Assembly (NCBI GenBank): GCA_049611805.1
Contig: JBMZAX010000009.1
Coordinates: 1-64,000 of the forward strand
From: UBA7378 sp049611805
GTDB taxonomy: Bacteria > Pseudomonadota > Alphaproteobacteria > RS24
Direction: 5' to 3'
Length of the DNA stretch: 64,000 bases
How positions within the stretch are numbered: position 1 is the stretch's first letter; every line of letters starts with the position of its first letter. A program made the translations under genes and the position numbers. Below the pieces are notes generated by a model. The model saw only the letters and a list, made by a program, of their open reading frames with translations. It was not told the DNA's origin and searched no databases. Shown here in pieces: positions 17,954 through 26,490 of this stretch.

Positions 17954-20044
17954 ATGCGTGCTTTCAAAAACTCTTCAGTGCTGTGCGCTTTCGCACTCTC
18001 CCTGCAGCCCTTTATGGCTGTTGCTCAAGAAACAAATGCCGTGGAGGTCGTCGACGAACTTGTCGTGACGACAACGCGGGCGCAAGCCCCGCGGCTTGAT
18101 AATCCGGGCAATATCACAACCCTTGATCCCGAAACGCGGCTGTCCAATTACGCCGCAGACCTGCTCAATCAGGCACCGGGCATCAATATTCACCGTGGCA
18201 ACGGACAAGAACATCTGACCGCCATTCGGTCGCCGGTTCTGGTCGGCGGCGCGGGCGCAGGGTCGTTTTTGTATCTGGAAGACGGCATCTCAATGCGCGC
18301 ACCGGGCTTTGCCAATGTCAACGCGCTGATGGACGCCATGCCCGCCCACGCCCGAAGCATTGAAATCGTGCGCGGGCCCGGCAGTGCGCTTTATGGCTCC
18401 AATGCGGTGCATGGCCTCATCAATTTCATATCGGGCCCGATCACGGAAAACGCAACGCGCCTTAATTCCTCGGCCGGCTCCTATGGGCGCTACGCGCTGA
18501 CCGGCCAATCAAGCTATATCGACGACAATTCGGCGTCTCGTTTCAGCATTTCGCTGACCGGCGACGAAGAAGGCTATCGGGCCAATTCCGGTTTCGAGCA
18601 GCAAAAAATGCGCATCGAAACACAATGGCGCGCGGGCACGACCGATTATCATTTCTCGCTGGCCGGCATGAACCTCAATCAGGAAACCGCCGGATATGTG
18701 AAAACCGAAGACTGCCCCAGCGGGCAGGAGGCGTATGAAGACGAAACATGCGCCAAGTCCAACCCGTTTCCGGAAGCCTATCGGGACGCACGGGCGTTTC
18801 GCAGTTTCCTGCGTATGGAACGCACATTGAGCGATGGTGCCATTTTCACCATGACGCCTTATTTGCGCACCAATGACATGGAATTTCTGATGCATTTTCT
18901 GCCCGGCCAAGCAGTTGAGGAAAACGAACACACCAGCATTGGTGCCCAGCTTTCCTATGCCCGCAGCAGCGACCGCGTATCTTATGTGGTCGGGCTCGAC
19001 AGCGAGCTGACAACCGGCGAATTGACGGAAGTGCAAACACAAACCGCCACCCCGTCTTTCCAGACTTTCAACTATCTGGTCGGCACGCATTATGATTATG
19101 AAGTGGATGCAACAACCATTGCGCCTTATGTGCATGCGGTCTGGCATTTGAGCGAAAATACGGATTTGACCACGGGCGTGCGCGCGGAGTTCACCGAATA
19201 TGATTATGACAATCGCACCGATGACGGTTTGCAGGGCAAATTGTTCCGTCCCGCCGACCGCTCGGATGATTTTTCCGATGTGTCGCCAAAACTGGCCCTC
19301 GTCCACCGGCTTTCCGATGCACGGCGCATTTTTGCCAGCCTGACGCGGGCAACGCGCGCGCCGCAGACCACCGACCTCTACCGTCTGCGTGACCAAGACA
19401 AAACCGGCCCTCTGGAGCCGAATCCGGCCGATGTCGACAGTGAAACTCTGGACAGCTTCGAGATCGGCTATCGTGCCGGCAACCCGACCCTGTCATATGA
19501 AATCAGCCTGTTCGCCATGAAAAAGGAAAACTATCATTTCCGTGACGGCAGCGATTATTACGAAAATGACGGCGAAACCACCCATCGCGGCATTGAACTG
19601 GAACTCGACTGGCAAATCAGCGACGCGCTCAACCTGCACAGCGGTGTCAGCTGGGCGTCGCATGAATATGCCTTCGACCGCACTGTGACGGGCGGCAATG
19701 CGCTGGAGACCATTACCGACGGCAATGATATTGACAGCGCGCCCAAAACGCTGGGCAGCAGCACCTTGCGCTGGCAGGCAACCCCGCGTCTCAGCGCTGC
19801 GGCGCAATGGGAGCATGTCGGCAGCTATTATATGGATGCGTCAAACACGCAAAAATATGACGGCCATGATTTGATAAATCTCGCGCTCAATCTGAACGTC
19901 CGCGAGGGTGTGTCGCTTGAAGGCCGCGTGTTGAACCTGTTCGATGAGGATTACGCAAAACGCGCCGATGTTTGGTTCGGCGACAAGCGTTATTTTCCGG
20001 GTGAGCCGCGCCGCTTCATGTTTGCCGTCAAAGCGGCTTACTGA
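17954..20044 (+). CDS. TonB-dependent outer-membrane receptor
   Basis: This 696-residue protein has a signal peptide (about residues 1-24, ending FMAVAQE), a TonB-box-like DELVVTTTRA, a plug domain with IEIVRGPGSALYGSNAVHGLINF, and a C-terminal beta-barrel finishing in an aromatic-containing strand (RRFMFAVKAAY). Such receptors import iron chelates, cobalamin or glycans across the outer membrane using TonB energy. The ATG at 17954 follows AAAGGAAA. Nothing nearby fixes the substrate; the cobalamin genes lie on the opposite strand beyond msrA. Its stop codon lies in the first unit of a 13-bp tandem repeat. Confidence 0.93.
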   Translation: MRAFKNSSVLCAFALSLQPFMAVAQETNAVEVVDELVVTTTRAQAPRLDNPGNITTLDPETRLSNYAADLLNQAPGINIHRGNGQEHLTAIRSPVLVGGAGAGSFLYLEDGISMRAPGFANVNALMDAMPAHARSIEIVRGPGSALYGSNAVHGLINFISGPITENATRLNSSAGSYGRYALTGQSSYIDDNSASRFSISLTGDEEGYRANSGFEQQKMRIETQWRAGTTDYHFSLAGMNLNQETAGYVKTEDCPSGQEAYEDETCAKSNPFPEAYRDARAFRSFLRMERTLSDGAIFTMTPYLRTNDMEFLMHFLPGQAVEENEHTSIGAQLSYARSSDRVSYVVGLDSELTTGELTEVQTQTATPSFQTFNYLVGTHYDYEVDATTIAPYVHAVWHLSENTDLTTGVRAEFTEYDYDNRTDDGLQGKLFRPADRSDDFSDVSPKLALVHRLSDARRIFASLTRATRAPQTTDLYRLRDQDKTGPLEPNPADVDSETLDSFEIGYRAGNPTLSYEISLFAMKKENYHFRDGSDYYENDGETTHRGIELELDWQISDALNLHSGVSWASHEYAFDRTVTGGNALETITDGNDIDSAPKTLGSSTLRWQATPRLSAAAQWEHVGSYYMDASNTQKYDGHDLINLALNLNVREGVSLEGRVLNLFDEDYAKRADVWFGDKRYFPGEPRRFMFAVKAAY

Positions 20045-20105
20045 GCGGCTTAACTGAGCGGCTTAACTGGGCGGCTTAACTGGGCCGCTTAACTGAGCGG
20101 CTTAA
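20041..20105. repeat. five tandem copies of a 13-bp repeat
   Basis: Five units of ctgrgcsgcttaa (20041-20053, 20054-20066, 20067-20079, 20080-20092, 20093-20105) lie between two convergent genes. The first unit contains the receptor stop codon. Units differ only at two positions. Each carries TAA, and because the period is not a multiple of three, read-through meets a stop quickly in any frame. Confidence 0.92.
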
Positions 20106-20113
20106 TGGGCCAT

Positions 20114-20764
20114 TTATTGGGCCGCAAGCCCAATGGGGCACGCAACACCCGTGCCCCCCATGCCGCAATAGCCGTTCGGGTTTTTGCCGAGATATTGCTG
20201 GTGGTAATCCTCGGCATAGTAAAATGTCGGGGCCGCCAGAATTTCCGTGGTGATGGCGTCATAGCCCGCGGCGCATAAATTGGTCTCAAAATCGGCTTTG
20301 CTTTTTTGTGCCAATTCGGCCTGTTCGGGCGAAAATGTGTAAATGCCGGAGCGGTATTGTGTGCCGATATCATTGCCCTGACGCATGCCTTGGGTCGGGT
20401 CATGGTTTTCCCAGAACACGGCCAGCATATGGGCAAAGCTGGTGCGTGTGGTGTCGAACACCACTTGCACAACCTCATTGTGGCCGGTGCGACCCGAACA
20501 CACTTCTTCATAAGTCGGGTTCGGCGTCAGCCCGGCGGCATAACCGACTTGTGTCGAATACACGCCCTCAGCCTGCCAAAACTTGCGCTCGGCTCCCCAG
20601 AAACACCCCATGCCGAACATGGCAAGCTCGGTGTTTTCCGGCCATGGGGCCAGCATATCCGTGCCCAGCACAAAATGGCTTGGCGGCACGGGCATGGTCA
20701 TCTCGCGTCCCGGCAGGGCTGTGTCTTTCGTTGGCATTTCGGTTTTTTTGGTCAATCCAAACAT
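20114..20764 (-). CDS. msrA: peptide-methionine (S)-S-oxide reductase
   Basis: The 216-residue protein has the MsrA active-site motif GCFWG with catalytic Cys54, followed by YAGG-like GYAAGLTPNPTYEEVCSGRTGH and the family's later YHQQYL segment. It reduces methionine-S-sulfoxide in proteins using thioredoxin. The ATG at 20764 is favoured because GGGAG lies 8 nt upstream; an in-frame ATG at 20779 would overlap that site. It is 14 bp downstream of the MlaF-like gene on the same strand, and so probably the last gene of the btuB operon. Confidence 0.96.
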   Translation of the reverse strand: MFGLTKKTEMPTKDTALPGREMTMPVPPSHFVLGTDMLAPWPENTELAMFGMGCFWGAERKFWQAEGVYSTQVGYAAGLTPNPTYEEVCSGRTGHNEVVQVVFDTTRTSFAHMLAVFWENHDPTQGMRQGNDIGTQYRSGIYTFSPEQAELAQKSKADFETNLCAAGYDAITTEILAAPTFYYAEDYHQQYLGKNPNGYCGMGGTGVACPIGLAAQ

Positions 20765-20778
20765 CTTGAAATCTCCCA

Positions 20779-21540
20779 TTAAGCATTGATGCTAATCGTT
20801 TCAATCGGGCCTGCGCGACTGCCTGACAGCAATTGCCGCAACCACGGATTATCGTCTTTTTGCGCGCTGTCTGCATCGCCATGCCAGCGCAAGGCGCCAT
20901 CGTGCAACACCGCGATATCGTCATAAGCCTCCGTCAAGCCTACCATATTGCCGGTCGCGGAGATAACCGTCGCGCCGTTTTTGCGCGCCAGCGAAGAAAT
21001 CATGGCGTCAATGCGCGCCGCCAAAATGGGGTCGAGCCCGGCGGTCGGATTGTCGAGCAGCAAAATATCCGGCGCCGTGGCAATCGCGCGGGCAAAGCCG
21101 ACACGCTTTTGCATGCCGCCCGAAAGATCCGCCGGAAACAAATCAGCCGTTTCGACCGGCAAGCCCACTTGCGGCAAAAGCTCTTCGGCGCGCGCACGCG
21201 CGGCAGCGCGCGAACGCCCCCGTGCCATCAGCCGGAAGCCGATATTTTCCCACACGCTCAAACTGTCAAAAAGTGCATTTTGCTGAAACAGCATGCCGAT
21301 GCGGTCATCCAGCGTTTCGGCGCGCATGTCGGGGTGCGTGACGTCTGCCCCGTCAATGCGAATGGTTCCCTGATCGGGCGCATAAAGCCCCACCAGACAT
21401 TTGAGCAAAACCGTTTTTCCCGCCGCCGTCGGCCCGATCAGCGCAAGCGAGCGTCCGGGCTCAAGCGTCAGCGAAATATTTTGCAGAACAGGCCTGCCGT
21501 CAAAGCTTTTGCCAAGCGTTTCAATTTGTATCCGGCTCAT
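20779..21540 (-). CDS. MlaF-like ABC ATP-binding protein lacking catalytic residues
   Basis: This 253-residue ABC domain resembles MlaF/Ttg2A (phospholipid-transport) ATPases. Walker A GPTAAGKT (36-43), the FQQNALFDSLSVWENI Q-loop region and the LSGGMQ signature (139-144) are intact. However, the catalytic glutamate after Walker B is Asn164 (LLLDNPTAGLD), and the switch histidine is Gly197 (ISATGNM). By family knowledge this should bind but poorly hydrolyse ATP. No permease or MCE-domain gene is adjacent. It overlaps btuD by 20 bp and precedes msrA by 14 bp. I start it at ATG 21540 (MSRIQIETLG). Confidence 0.82.
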   Translation of the reverse strand: MSRIQIETLGKSFDGRPVLQNISLTLEPGRSLALIGPTAAGKTVLLKCLVGLYAPDQGTIRIDGADVTHPDMRAETLDDRIGMLFQQNALFDSLSVWENIGFRLMARGRSRAAARARAEELLPQVGLPVETADLFPADLSGGMQKRVGFARAIATAPDILLLDNPTAGLDPILAARIDAMISSLARKNGATVISATGNMVGLTEAYDDIAVLHDGALRWHGDADSAQKDDNPWLRQLLSGSRAGPIETISINA

Positions 21541-22324
21541 GGCCAACCTCGCTGGCGCGCAAAGGATGAACGAGGCGGTGCCCCTGATGCGCGACCAGCG
21601 ACACGTCCAGTCCGAAAATACGCTGAAGCTTGTCCGGCGTAAAGACATCTTGCGGCGCCCCTTGCGCGTCGACAGTACCGTCGCGCATCAACATAACGCG
21701 CGAACAATAGCGCAAGGCCAGATTGAGATCATGCATGACGACCACCACCGTGCGTCCGGCCTCGGCGAGATGCGCGAGCAGGCCCATGGTTTTCAACTGA
21801 TGCGCCGGATCCAGCATTTTAACCGGTTCGTCGAGAAGCAGAATATCGGCCTCAGTCGCCAAGAGGCGCGCCAGAAACACGCGCGCCTGTTCGCCGCCCG
21901 AAAGCGCGGTGATGGCCCGCTCGCTCAAATGCGCGGCATCGCACATATGAAGCGCGTCCATAACCGTTTGGCTTTGGCGGGTTGAGGCAAGCGCGCCATC
22001 CGCCCATGTTTCACCGGCCAGCCCGCCCAGAGCCACCAGATCGCGCGCGCGCACCGGCCAAGCAGCACCATTATGCTGGGGCAGATAGCCAATATGACGC
22101 GCGCGCATGGCAGGCCGCGTAAAATCCGCAGAAGGGTCGCCAAACGCGACATGGCCGGCATGGGGCGTCAGCAGGCCGGCAGCCAAACGGAGCAGCGTCG
22201 TTTTGCCCGCCCCGTTTGGCCCCAATATGCCCGTCACCTGGCCTGCCGGAAATTGCGCACTAACGCCGTCAACCACAGGGCTGCCGTTCAGCGCATATTC
22301 CAGATTGACCAGTGACAGATCCAT
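21521..22324 (-). CDS. btuD: ABC transporter ATP-binding protein, cobalamin/heme-type
   Basis: The 267-residue ATPase has Walker A GPNGAGKTT, signature LSGGEQARVFLARLL, Walker B DILLLDEP and a switch histidine in VVVMHDLNLA, so it looks fully active. It belongs to the FecE/HmuV/BtuD class that powers import of iron chelates, heme or vitamin B12 with FecCD-type permeases. Its place 16 bp after the riboswitch-controlled receptor gene supports cobalamin. The matching permease (24549-25529) and binding protein lie upstream of the riboswitch. Confidence 0.88.
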   Translation of the reverse strand: MDLSLVNLEYALNGSPVVDGVSAQFPAGQVTGILGPNGAGKTTLLRLAAGLLTPHAGHVAFGDPSADFTRPAMRARHIGYLPQHNGAAWPVRARDLVALGGLAGETWADGALASTRQSQTVMDALHMCDAAHLSERAITALSGGEQARVFLARLLATEADILLLDEPVKMLDPAHQLKTMGLLAHLAEAGRTVVVVMHDLNLALRYCSRVMLMRDGTVDAQGAPQDVFTPDKLQRIFGLDVSLVAHQGHRLVHPLRASEVGHEPDTN

Positions 22325-22340
22325 GCGTCAGTGCCGCCCC

Positions 22341-24188
22341 TTAAAATGACTGTTTAATGCCGATATAGGCGGCGCGGCCGGATGTGCCATAGCCATTGAC
22401 GGTCTGGTAATCATCATCCGTCGCATTTTCAATGCGCGCGACGAGGTCGGTATTTTCACGCCACTGCCAGCGGCCCGTCAGCCCGACAAGCGTGTAATCA
22501 TCCAGCACGACATTGCTGACATCGACCGTATCGTGAATGTGACGTATCGATGCGCCGAGTGACAAATCGGCGCGCGGGCGCCAATTGGCAGACACACCGG
22601 CCTGAACACGCGGCACGCGCACCTCGCGCTCGCGGTCGCCCGATCCGGCGGTGTCCGGCTTCTGGCTGTTCGTATATGCCGCGCTGAACCGCAAGCCCAG
22701 CGTATCCGTCGTCGACACGCTCAACCCAAGCTCGGCCCCGCGGCTTCGGGTTTCCCCGATCACCTGAACCGACTTGAACGAAGGAAACGGTTCATAGCCG
22801 ATAATATCGTCAATGGTTATTTCAAAGAAAGTGATACTGGCTTTTGCCGCCTCGCTTAGGAAAATATCAGCCCCCAATTCGGTGCTTTCGCTGGTTTCCG
22901 GCTGCAAGTCGGCATTGCCGTAAACCGGCAAATAAAGTTCCGTCAGGCTGGGCGCACGATAGGCCGTGCCATAGGCCGCCCGATAAATCGCCGGCCCGTC
23001 CGGAGCATAAGCCGCCGTGAGGCGATAGGTCGTTTCCGTACCAAAAGTTTCGTGGTCGTCATGGCGCAGGGCCGCCGTCACGGTCAGAGCATCAGACGGG
23101 GTGGCCTGCACCAGCGCGTAAGCGGCGGAAACATCCACCTCATAATCATTGGTATCGGTAAATTCAGACGTTTCATCTTCAATGCCAATGACTAATTGCA
23201 GCTTGTCGCTCACCATGCCGGTGCCGCGATAGGCCAGTTTTTGCCGTTTCGCATCAGATGAGGCGGAGACGGCAAAATCAGTTATTGAATCAATCTCGCT
23301 GTCATAGCCCGTCACATCAAAGTGATGCGTCCAGCTTCCCGTTTCATGGGCAAGACCGACCCGATAGGCAAAGCGCTCATACTCCTCGCCCTTGCCGACA
23401 ACATCGGCCGGTGAGAACCCGCCGTCAAACTCCACCTCGCCGGACACATGGCGCACGACAAATTCAACCCGCGTGTCCGGTGCCAAAGTCAGATCGGCAC
23501 GGGCATGAAATGTGGTGTTGTCATAGCCGTCATCTTCCGTATTGCCATCATCTTCATCAGCAGCGGAATAGCCATCCGTGTCAAAATGGCTGACGGCAAA
23601 GCCGTAAGCTGCCTGACCCAGTTCGCCCTGCCCGGTAAACCCGATGCGGTTGGTGCTGTAGGCGCCGGTTTCGGCATAGGCGCCGGCTTTCGTTTCGCCG
23701 CCGATTGCGGTGAATTGCGACACCACGCCGGCCACGGCATTGCTGCCATAAAGCACGCCGTGCGAACCGCGAATGATTTCAATCTGCCGCGTGCCGTCTA
23801 CCAATACGTCATTCCACAAAACCTGATTGGAGCGCGGGTCGAACAGCGATATGCCGTCAACGATTAAATTGGTGTGACGTCCGGGCAGGCCGCGCAGAAA
23901 CACATTGCTCAATGTGCCGGTGCCCCCGCTTTGGGCGATATTGATGCCCTGCCCGCGCAATACATCCTGCAAATGGACATATTGCCCGTCGCGCAAATCT
24001 TCCGCCGTAATAACATCCACAGACGCGCCTATTTGCGCCACCGGTGTCGGCACGCCGGTCGCCGAAACGACGATTTCATCCGGAATTAAATCTTGCGGAA
24101 TTGAATCTTGCGCTGTGGCGCTCAATGCCGACAGCACCAACGCGCCCAAGCCGAGCGCGCCGATTTTTTTGTGAATTTTGTTTTTCAT
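22341..24188 (-). CDS. btuB: TonB-dependent cobalamin receptor
   Basis: This 615-residue receptor has a signal peptide (about 1-26), a TonB-box region DEIVVSATG, a plug domain containing RQIEIIRGSHGVLYGSNAVAG, and a barrel ending with a terminal phenylalanine (AAYIGIKQSF), the usual outer-membrane insertion signal. Length and sequence style match BtuB, which takes up vitamin B12. The strongest evidence is the cobalamin riboswitch immediately upstream on the same strand. It heads a probable operon btuB-btuD-MlaF-like-msrA with gaps of 16 bp or less or overlaps. Confidence 0.93.
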   Translation of the reverse strand: MKNKIHKKIGALGLGALVLSALSATAQDSIPQDLIPDEIVVSATGVPTPVAQIGASVDVITAEDLRDGQYVHLQDVLRGQGINIAQSGGTGTLSNVFLRGLPGRHTNLIVDGISLFDPRSNQVLWNDVLVDGTRQIEIIRGSHGVLYGSNAVAGVVSQFTAIGGETKAGAYAETGAYSTNRIGFTGQGELGQAAYGFAVSHFDTDGYSAADEDDGNTEDDGYDNTTFHARADLTLAPDTRVEFVVRHVSGEVEFDGGFSPADVVGKGEEYERFAYRVGLAHETGSWTHHFDVTGYDSEIDSITDFAVSASSDAKRQKLAYRGTGMVSDKLQLVIGIEDETSEFTDTNDYEVDVSAAYALVQATPSDALTVTAALRHDDHETFGTETTYRLTAAYAPDGPAIYRAAYGTAYRAPSLTELYLPVYGNADLQPETSESTELGADIFLSEAAKASITFFEITIDDIIGYEPFPSFKSVQVIGETRSRGAELGLSVSTTDTLGLRFSAAYTNSQKPDTAGSGDREREVRVPRVQAGVSANWRPRADLSLGASIRHIHDTVDVSNVVLDDYTLVGLTGRWQWRENTDLVARIENATDDDYQTVNGYGTSGRAAYIGIKQSF

Positions 24189-24309
24189 TTTTTTTCTCCA
24201 TAAGTAGACGCCCGCCCTCCGTTGCCGGAGCGCAGTTTTTTGAATGTGTCGTCTTTAACGGAGTTTCCGTCTCGCGCAGTCAATCCCGCCTGCCCGAATG
24301 AACGACCGT

Positions 24310-24495
24310 CCATGGCAGGTTTCCTGGCTTGCGGGTCATTGCGCCCTGCCGCCTTCCCCGAAACCGAGTGACAAAAAAGCAGGTTGCTATCCGCTGACAG
24401 TTGCGGGTGCAGCCGCAGACTTGATAAGTGAGCCACTTGGCCTTTATCGCACTGCGTTCCCTATTACCCCCGTGAGGGGCACCATCGACGTGGGG
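24310..24495 (-). promoter_or_regulatory. cobalamin (AdoCbl) riboswitch
   Basis: Read on the minus strand, the region carries the conserved landmarks in order: GGTGCC at the 5' side (complement of 24478-24483), AGGGAACGCAGTGCGA-like segment, GCTGCACCCGCAACTGT, the GCGGATAGC segment, GTCACTCGG, GGGAAGGCGGCAGGGC, and the B12 box GCCAGGAAACCTGCC (complement of 24314-24328). It lies about 120 bp upstream of the btuB start. With cobalamin bound, such elements lower expression of the downstream uptake genes. Confidence 0.96.
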
Positions 24496-24548
24496 CGACC
24501 CTAACAAGGGTCGGTTTTCAAATCAAGCGACGGGGTCGGGTTTTTCGG

Positions 24549-25529
24549 CTATACCGTGCGGCGAATGAGATAGAGCAGCATTGGCACGCCCAAAAACGCC
24601 GTCACCACGCCCATTTTCAACTCGGTCTGCGTCGGCACCAGCCTGATAAACCCATCCGCCAGCACCAATATCACCGCCCCCAAAAGGCCGGCGGCGACCA
24701 GCGTGCGCGAGGGCATGTGTCCGGTAAACGGGCGCACCAGATGTGGGGCCACCAGCCCGACAAAGCCGACCACGCCCGTCACCGCAACGACCGAGCCAAC
24801 CCCCAAAGCCAGCCCCAATGCAAGGCGCAGGCGCATAGCGCTCAAATTAACCCCCAGCGAGCTGGCGACATCTTCTTCAAGCACCAGCGCATCGAGTGCG
24901 CGGACGCGCCACAGCAATAATAGACAGCCCAGCACGCCGCCCGGCAAAGCCAGATAGACATGGTTCCAGTTTCTGTTTTCCACCCCGCCCAGCAGCCAGA
25001 AGGCTATTTCCAGCGCGGCAAAGGCATTGGGGGCCAGATTGAGCACCAGTGATATGCCCGCACCGGCCAATGCGCTGACGGCAAATCCGGCCAGAATAAG
25101 CCGCAAGGAAGAAACCCCGCGACCGGCAAAAGCCAGCAACAGCAAAACCGAAACCAGCGCCGCGACACATGCCGCCACCGGCACGCCATAGGACAAGGTG
25201 CCGGAAAAGCCCAGATATATGACAATCACCGCGCCCAGCGCCGCGCAGTTCGATGCGCCCAACAATGAAGGCTCGGCCAGCGGATTGCGCAAAAACGCCT
25301 GCACCGCGGCACCGGCCAAGCCCAGCACAAAACCGGTAAAGGCGGCCAGCACGATGCGCGGGGCGCGAATTTCGGACAAAATCATGTCGGGCATGGCCGC
25401 GCCCGTACCCGCCAGCCAGTGGCCGATATCAAGTGCTGATATCGGCGCGTCACCGGCCAGCATGGAAAGGCCGGCCGCGCAAATCAAAACCGCCAGCAAA
25501 AGCGGCGAGACAATATTGGGGCGTAACAT
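24549..25529 (-). CDS. btuC: ABC transporter permease, FecCD/BtuC family
   Basis: The 326-residue protein has roughly nine to ten hydrophobic segments and FecCD-family motifs such as AAVQAFLRNPLAEPSLLG and GFVGLVAPHLVRPF. These permeases import B12, heme or siderophores with a BtuD-type ATPase. Cobalamin is inferred from the neighbouring riboswitch, receptor, ATPase and divergent binding protein. The ATG at 25529 (MLRPNIVSP) is preferred to an upstream in-frame TTG. It ends about 55 bp before the riboswitch, so its transcript would run into it. Confidence 0.9.
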   Translation of the reverse strand: MLRPNIVSPLLLAVLICAAGLSMLAGDAPISALDIGHWLAGTGAAMPDMILSEIRAPRIVLAAFTGFVLGLAGAAVQAFLRNPLAEPSLLGASNCAALGAVIVIYLGFSGTLSYGVPVAACVAALVSVLLLLAFAGRGVSSLRLILAGFAVSALAGAGISLVLNLAPNAFAALEIAFWLLGGVENRNWNHVYLALPGGVLGCLLLLWRVRALDALVLEEDVASSLGVNLSAMRLRLALGLALGVGSVVAVTGVVGFVGLVAPHLVRPFTGHMPSRTLVAAGLLGAVILVLADGFIRLVPTQTELKMGVVTAFLGVPMLLYLIRRTV

Positions 25530-25632
25530 AAGCCGCACGCTAATCGCCCCCGCCCCGCGCGGCAAGTCCTAAACAATGCCGATTGCACCCCCCGCGCTGG
25601 ACTTCGCCGACAATCCGTGCCAAGCCATTTCC

Positions 25633-26490
25633 ATGCACATGCATAAACTCGTTTTCGCACTGCTTTTATGGCTGCCAATTTCAGCACATGCCGAGCCGGT
25701 ACAGGCCGAGCCGGTACAGGCCGGGCCGCGAATTGTGAGCCTGAACCTGTGCGCCGACCCCTATCTCATGGCGTTTGCCGCACCCGAACAGATTATCGCG
25801 CTGACATGGAACAGCCACGACCCGGCGCAGTCGCCCTTTGCAGCGCGCGCGGCAAATTATCCGGTCACCGGCGGGCGGCTGGAAGAAGTTGTCGAAATGG
25901 CCCCCGACCTCGTTATTTTGAGCCCGTTTTCAATGGCCAATCGCCGCCAGACCTTGCATCGTTTGGGCATTGCAACGCTCACGCTCAATGCCGCGAATGA
26001 TTATGAAAGCGCGCGCGAGGAAATTATCGCGCTTGGCACTGCCATTGGCCGCGAGCCCCAAGCGCGTGATTATCTCGCCAATCTTGACGCGCAAATGGCC
26101 CGGCTTGACCGGCAGGGCATTTCGGCGGGATTGCTGAACATTCAGCGGCGCGGGCTGACCACCGGCGCAGGGCATATTCTGGACGATATTATCCACCGCG
26201 CGGGCGCGCAAAATCTCGGACGCCGCGCCGGAGACGGCATGGTGGCGGTCAGCCTTGAACATGTTTTGAAGCTGCGCCCTGAATTTTTGCTGGTGATCGG
26301 CTCACCCCCCGAAGCGATTGATCGGGGCACGGAGGTTTTTGCCCATCCGGTATTGCGAAAGCATTTTCCGCCCGACCGCCGCATCACCCTGCCCGCCAGC
26401 ATGGTGCTGTGCGCCGGTGCCAGCACGCCGCTGGCCGTGTCGGCCCTGCAAGCCGCGCTTGCACATCAGCGTCCGGTGAGCCCCAAATAG
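25633..26490 (+). CDS. btuF: periplasmic cobalamin-binding protein, BtuF-like
   Basis: This 285-residue protein has a signal peptide (MHMHKLVFALLLWLPISAHA) and then a class III periplasmic binding fold with the opening RIVSLNLCADPYLMAF, and VVEMAPDLVILSPF in the first lobe. It should deliver B12 to the BtuC permease encoded divergently. The ATGs at 25633 and 25639 fit the signal peptide best; an in-frame ATG at 25576 would add an unlikely leader. A 15-bp perfect tandem duplication (25690-25719) repeats the residues AEPVQ just after the signal peptide. Its end overlaps the convergent gene by 25 bp. Confidence 0.87.
   Translation: MHMHKLVFALLLWLPISAHAEPVQAEPVQAGPRIVSLNLCADPYLMAFAAPEQIIALTWNSHDPAQSPFAARAANYPVTGGRLEEVVEMAPDLVILSPFSMANRRQTLHRLGIATLTLNAANDYESAREEIIALGTAIGREPQARDYLANLDAQMARLDRQGISAGLLNIQRRGLTTGAGHILDDIIHRAGAQNLGRRAGDGMVAVSLEHVLKLRPEFLLVIGSPPEAIDRGTEVFAHPVLRKHFPPDRRITLPASMVLCAGASTPLAVSALQAALAHQRPVSPK
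25690..25719 (+). repeat. 15-bp in-frame tandem duplication in btuF
   Basis: gccgagccggtacag occurs twice in perfect tandem, adding five residues (AEPVQ) directly after the predicted signal-peptide cleavage region. The mature linker tolerates this without frameshift. Confidence 0.9.

Noticed and set aside
20041..20105. CRISPR-like array.
   Set aside because: Units are 13 bp with no spacers and no cas genes nearby; it is a plain tandem repeat.
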